Source: CAYOPE01 sp964405805 (GTDB lineage Bacteria; Patescibacteriota; Doudnabacteria; UBA920; O2-02-FULL-48-8). Taken from it: a DNA stretch of 28,148 nucleotides. A program made the translations under genes and the position numbers. The stretch's first letter is position 1, and every line of letters starts with the position of its first letter. Positions 25,618 to 28,148 of the stretch are shown here, piece after piece. The notes under the pieces are model-generated. The model was not told the DNA's origin. It ran no database searches and saw nothing but the letters and a program-made list of their open reading frames with translations. Where the stretch lies: assembly GCA_964405805.1 (NCBI GenBank), contig CAYOPE010000011.1, forward strand, positions 1 through 28,148, in the 5' to 3' direction.

Positions 25618-26505
25618 ATGCACGTCCCGGTACTTTTAAAAGAGACTATAGAATACCTTAATGCCAAAAGCGGAAAGATATTCGTGGATGGCACAGTAGG
25701 AGATGGCGGGCATATCTTTGCTCTAGCTTCGGCCAACACGAATTCGGAAATCCTAGGAATTGATTTGGACCAGACCTCTTTGAATAACTTGCAGAATCAA
25801 GTTAATCAAAAAGGCCTGAGCCAAAAAGTGAAGTTGGTTCATGGAAATTTTCGCGACTTAGAAAAATTTATTGAGACCCCGGTTGATGGTATCTTACTTG
25901 ATCTAGGGTTTTCCTCAGCTCAGCTTGATGATCCAGCTCGCGGACTTTCGTTTCAGACAGACGGACCTCTAGACATGCGGTTTGATAAAAGTTCTCCTCT
26001 GACTGCTGAAGAAGTCGTGAATACTTATTCTGAGAAAGACTTGGAAAGAATTATTACTGAGTATGGAGAAGATCGTTTTGCTCATCAGATTGCCAGCTCG
26101 ATTGTAAAAGCAAGAAAGCAAGAACCGATTGCGACGACCTTGGAGCTTGGCAGCCTGATTCCTCATCCAGATGGCAGAAGACGAGTGTTTCAGGCAATTC
26201 GGATCGAAGTCAATCGAGAACTTGAAAATTTGAAAGAGTTTCTACCCAAAGCGATGAAGTTGCTAAACCCGAGCGGGCGACTCGTGATCATTTCCTTTCA
26301 CTCGCTAGAAGATCGGATCGTCAAAGAATTCTTTAATGAAAAAGCCAAGGGTTGTGTCTGTCCTCCAGAATTTCCAGTTTGTGTTTGCGGGAAAGCGTCG
26401 GAAGCAAGAATTTTAACTCGAAAACCAGTGGTAGCCACTGAAGAAGAAATAAAAAGCAATCCTCGAAGCAAACCGGCTAAGCTTCGGGCGTTAGAAAAGA
26501 TATAA
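25618..26505 (+). CDS. rsmH: 16S rRNA (cytosine-1402-N4)-methyltransferase RsmH (MraW)
   Basis: A 295-residue SAM-dependent methyltransferase that modifies C1402 in the ribosomal P site. Motifs: MHVPVLLKETIEYL start, SAM-binding DGTVGDGGH and GIDLDQTSL, LLDLGFSSAQLDDPARGLSF, GPLDMRFD, the helical insert GEDRFAHQIA, and ISFHSLEDRIVKEFF. The Cys-rich tail (CVCPPEFPVCVCGK) is typical of the family. Length is a little under 310. No Shine-Dalgarno; it lies 83 bases after mraZ, separated by the dyad. Confidence 0.97.
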   Translation: MHVPVLLKETIEYLNAKSGKIFVDGTVGDGGHIFALASANTNSEILGIDLDQTSLNNLQNQVNQKGLSQKVKLVHGNFRDLEKFIETPVDGILLDLGFSSAQLDDPARGLSFQTDGPLDMRFDKSSPLTAEEVVNTYSEKDLERIITEYGEDRFAHQIASSIVKARKQEPIATTLELGSLIPHPDGRRRVFQAIRIEVNRELENLKEFLPKAMKLLNPSGRLVIISFHSLEDRIVKEFFNEKAKGCVCPPEFPVCVCGKASEARILTRKPVVATEEEIKSNPRSKPAKLRALEKI

Positions 26506-26522
26506 AATAAAAAAGGCGGCAA

Positions 26523-26861
26523 ATGCGTGATTTAAGTCTGGCAATTCCACAAAGTTTTGCCAAAAAACAACACAAAGTTTCAGTTTCGGTTAAGGTTTTG
26601 AATTTATCTATTTTATCAGCCATAGTTTTGTTTGGATTGGTTTATATGTTTGAAATCAATACGCTCGGTACTAAGGGCTATGAGATCCGAAAACTTGAGC
26701 AGCAGGTGCGAGAAATTCAGAATGATCAGAAAAACCTACAAATAGAAGCGTCTAGCCTACAATCCATCGATCTGATCCAAGAGCAAGCCACTAAGCTGAA
26801 CTTCGTGCCATCTACTAACGTGACTTACTTGAAAGATTCGGATTTTGCCTTAAATCAATAA
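26523..26861 (+). CDS. FtsL-like division protein
   Basis: A 112-residue bitopic membrane protein: basic cytoplasmic N-terminus (about 1-22), one membrane helix (LNLSILSAIVLFGLVYMF) and an extracytoplasmic coiled coil (IRKLEQQVREIQNDQKNLQI) ending with FVPSTNVTYLKDSDFAL. Size, topology and position between rsmH and the PBP fit FtsL, which helps activate FtsW-FtsI; FtsL is too divergent to call from sequence alone. Shine-Dalgarno AAGGCGG precedes the ATG, one of the few clear ones in the division cluster. Confidence 0.78.
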   Translation: MRDLSLAIPQSFAKKQHKVSVSVKVLNLSILSAIVLFGLVYMFEINTLGTKGYEIRKLEQQVREIQNDQKNLQIEASSLQSIDLIQEQATKLNFVPSTNVTYLKDSDFALNQ

Positions 26862-26869
26862 TTTTTTGA

Positions 26870-28147
26870 ATGAATAAGCTACCATACAGCCAAACCCCGT
26901 CCAAAAATTCTTACAACCTAAGAATTTTTTTGTTAATGCTTGTGATTACTATTGTGGTTTCTTTGGTCGGTATCAAATTGTTTAACTTACAAATATTAAA
27001 TCACGCGCATTACCAGTCCTTGGCTTCAAATCAGCAAGGGCTGAAAACCACGATTAACCCGCAGCGTGGCGAAATTTATCTTTGGTCTGAGAATTCGAAC
27101 AATCAACCTCTATTAGTTGCTACGAATCTCAGTAAGAACATGGTGTTCGCTCTTCCAAAAGAGATTCGAGATAGAGACCAGACTTCAGCCAAGCTTGCCC
27201 CACTACTTGATTTTTCAGCTTCGGATTTAAGAAATAGATTATCGGCGCAGAGTTATACACCATTGAAAAAAGAATTATCAGATGTGGTATCGGCAAAGAT
27301 TAAGGCGCTTAAGTTGCCAGGGATTTACCTAGAGGCTCAAGACATCAGGTTTTATCCAGAGAAAAATTTAGCAGCGCAGGTTTTAGGATTCCTAGGGTTT
27401 AAAGGCAATGAAAGAGTCGGCCAGTACGGAGTCGAAGGAGCATACCAAGAACAGCTCGCAGGTCAGATGGGCGAACTAGGAACTGACTCTGATCCTACAG
27501 GCAGGTGGATTTCTCTGACCACAAGAAATTTTACACCAGCTGAAGATGGCGATGACGTTTATCTGACTTTGGATCCCGCCATCCAGTTTAAAGCTCAGCA
27601 AGTGCTTTCTGATGCCGTGACCAAGCACGGAGCAGATGGGGGTAGTGTCGTGATTCTCAATCCTAAAGATGGGGCAGTGTTGGCCATGGCTTCCATGCCT
27701 GACTTTGACTTAAATACTTATGGGAAAGTAAAAGACCAGTCGATTTTTAGCAACAAAGTTCTGTCTGCTGATTATGAGCCGGGCTCGATTTTCAAACCAA
27801 TCACGATGGCCGCAGCGATTAATGAAGGGAAGGTTACCCCTGAAACAACTTATGATAACGAAGGAGTAGTGCAGGTTGACGATAAGCAAATAAAAAATTC
27901 AGATCCAAATATTTTTCACGGTTTGCAAAACATGATTACAGTCCTGAATGAGTCGCTCAATACAGGTGCTTATTTCGCGGAGCAGCAGATTGGCAATGAC
28001 GTGTTTAAAAAGTATGTGGAAACGTGTCGGTTTGGTAAAACCGTGGATTTCGAATGTCCTGGTCGGTGCACGCGACATGTAAAAAATTTGACTAAAACAG
28101 GCAAAATTTACTATGCCACGGCCCGCGTACGTAGAGGGATTCGCTGA
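26870..28147 (+). CDS. Class B penicillin-binding protein (FtsI/PBP2-like), abnormal 3' end at window edge
   Basis: A 425-residue frame. One membrane helix (about 17-36), the PBP dimerisation domain (TINPQRGEIYLWS; LPGIYLEAQDIRFYPEKNLA; GQYGVEGAYQEQL), then a transpeptidase domain with Ser306-x-x-Lys309 (YEPGSIFKPITMA) and the SxN motif Ser362-Leu-Asn364. The K-T/S-G motif and the last part of the domain are missing, because a TGA stop occurs at 28145-28147, at the very edge. From about residue 386 the sequence departs from the family pattern (ETCRFGKTVDFECPGRC where FGFG and ELPGE are expected), in a way that paired small insertions and deletions would explain. I regard the end as assembly error or early decay; the true gene very likely continues. 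Confidence 0.8.
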   Translation: MNKLPYSQTPSKNSYNLRIFLLMLVITIVVSLVGIKLFNLQILNHAHYQSLASNQQGLKTTINPQRGEIYLWSENSNNQPLLVATNLSKNMVFALPKEIRDRDQTSAKLAPLLDFSASDLRNRLSAQSYTPLKKELSDVVSAKIKALKLPGIYLEAQDIRFYPEKNLAAQVLGFLGFKGNERVGQYGVEGAYQEQLAGQMGELGTDSDPTGRWISLTTRNFTPAEDGDDVYLTLDPAIQFKAQQVLSDAVTKHGADGGSVVILNPKDGAVLAMASMPDFDLNTYGKVKDQSIFSNKVLSADYEPGSIFKPITMAAAINEGKVTPETTYDNEGVVQVDDKQIKNSDPNIFHGLQNMITVLNESLNTGAYFAEQQIGNDVFKKYVETCRFGKTVDFECPGRCTRHVKNLTKTGKIYYATARVRRGIR

Positions 28148-28148
28148 A

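Noticed and set aside
27995..28147. TKTGK near the end of the PBP as the catalytic KTG motif
   Set aside because: Only about 45 residues after SxN, whereas the KTG box normally lies over 100 residues further; sequence context (GKIYYATA) matches the region before it.
1..28148. CRISPR arrays, insertion sequences, integrases, attachment sites, rRNA
   Set aside because: Looked for spaced direct repeats, transposase or integrase motifs and rRNA segments; none were found.

Overview
The window looks like a contig piece from a small-genome bacterium, most likely a Candidate Phyla Radiation (Patescibacteria) member. The basis is mixed: many short genes packed tail to head, 1- to 11-base overlaps, a PPM-phosphatase-like domain fused to a membrane helix and a beta-propeller, a winged-helix/nucleotidyltransferase-like protein, a minimal mraZ-rsmH-ftsL-PBP cell-division cluster, and several (near-)leaderless promoters. 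TGA is a stop here (for example at 21969 and 25532), so the Gracilibacteria-type recoding is excluded. No rRNA or strict marker is present, so the phylum is an inference.

Layout. 1-7282: two-component signalling block with three histidine kinases, a 93-residue unknown protein and a single-domain response regulator. An AT-rich block (2572-5263: EamA transporter, DUF2156 protein, polytopic membrane protein) sits inside it. 7287-7958: a symmetric bidirectional promoter, tRNA-Thr, a strongly structured non-coding segment, rpmG (L33, too short for most ORF callers) and tRNA-Trp inside a long flanking stem. 8037-9806: ABC half-exporter. 9793-14246: GC-richer block of mostly unknown genes with strong Shine-Dalgarno sites, good promoters and good terminators: a two-gene microprotein operon, a LUD-domain gene, two reverse-strand unknown genes (one running through its own terminator without a stop codon), HU, a 220-residue unknown and a J-domain protein. 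14327-17015: TM-helix/MscS-like membrane protein behind a long hairpin leader, a CAP-domain secreted protein and MltG. 17024-18145: L10 leader, rplJ, rplL. 18127-21971: a tight operon of three related membrane-anchored proteins of unknown family, a 34-residue membrane peptide, a HEXXH metallopeptidase and a GH32/GH43-like beta-propeller glycosidase. 21961-24850: PPM-like membrane protein, winged-helix/NTase protein, a small membrane protein and a 31-residue acidic microprotein with its own promoter and terminator. 24993-28147: MraZ boxes, mraZ, rsmH, ftsL-like and a PBP that ends abnormally at the window edge.

How it works together. Promoters fit TTGACA-17-TATAAT, often with TGC before the -10. 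Intergenic space is used very economically: -35 elements lie inside the terminator hairpin of the preceding gene (15.3, 15.9 and 18.1 kb), and divergent genes share palindromic or mirror-image promoters (7.3, 11.7 and 23.9 kb). Two styles of translation start coexist: near-leaderless starts (response regulator, MltG, PPM-like, winged-helix/NTase) and strong Shine-Dalgarno starts, often behind structured 5' leaders (HU, the 220-residue unknown, the TM-helix protein). The best candidates for something undescribed are the triple-paralogue surface operon at 18.2-19.9 kb, the nonstop-type gene at 10.8 kb, the microprotein operon at 9.8-10.1 kb, the structured RNA before rpmG, and the acidic microprotein at 24.75 kb.
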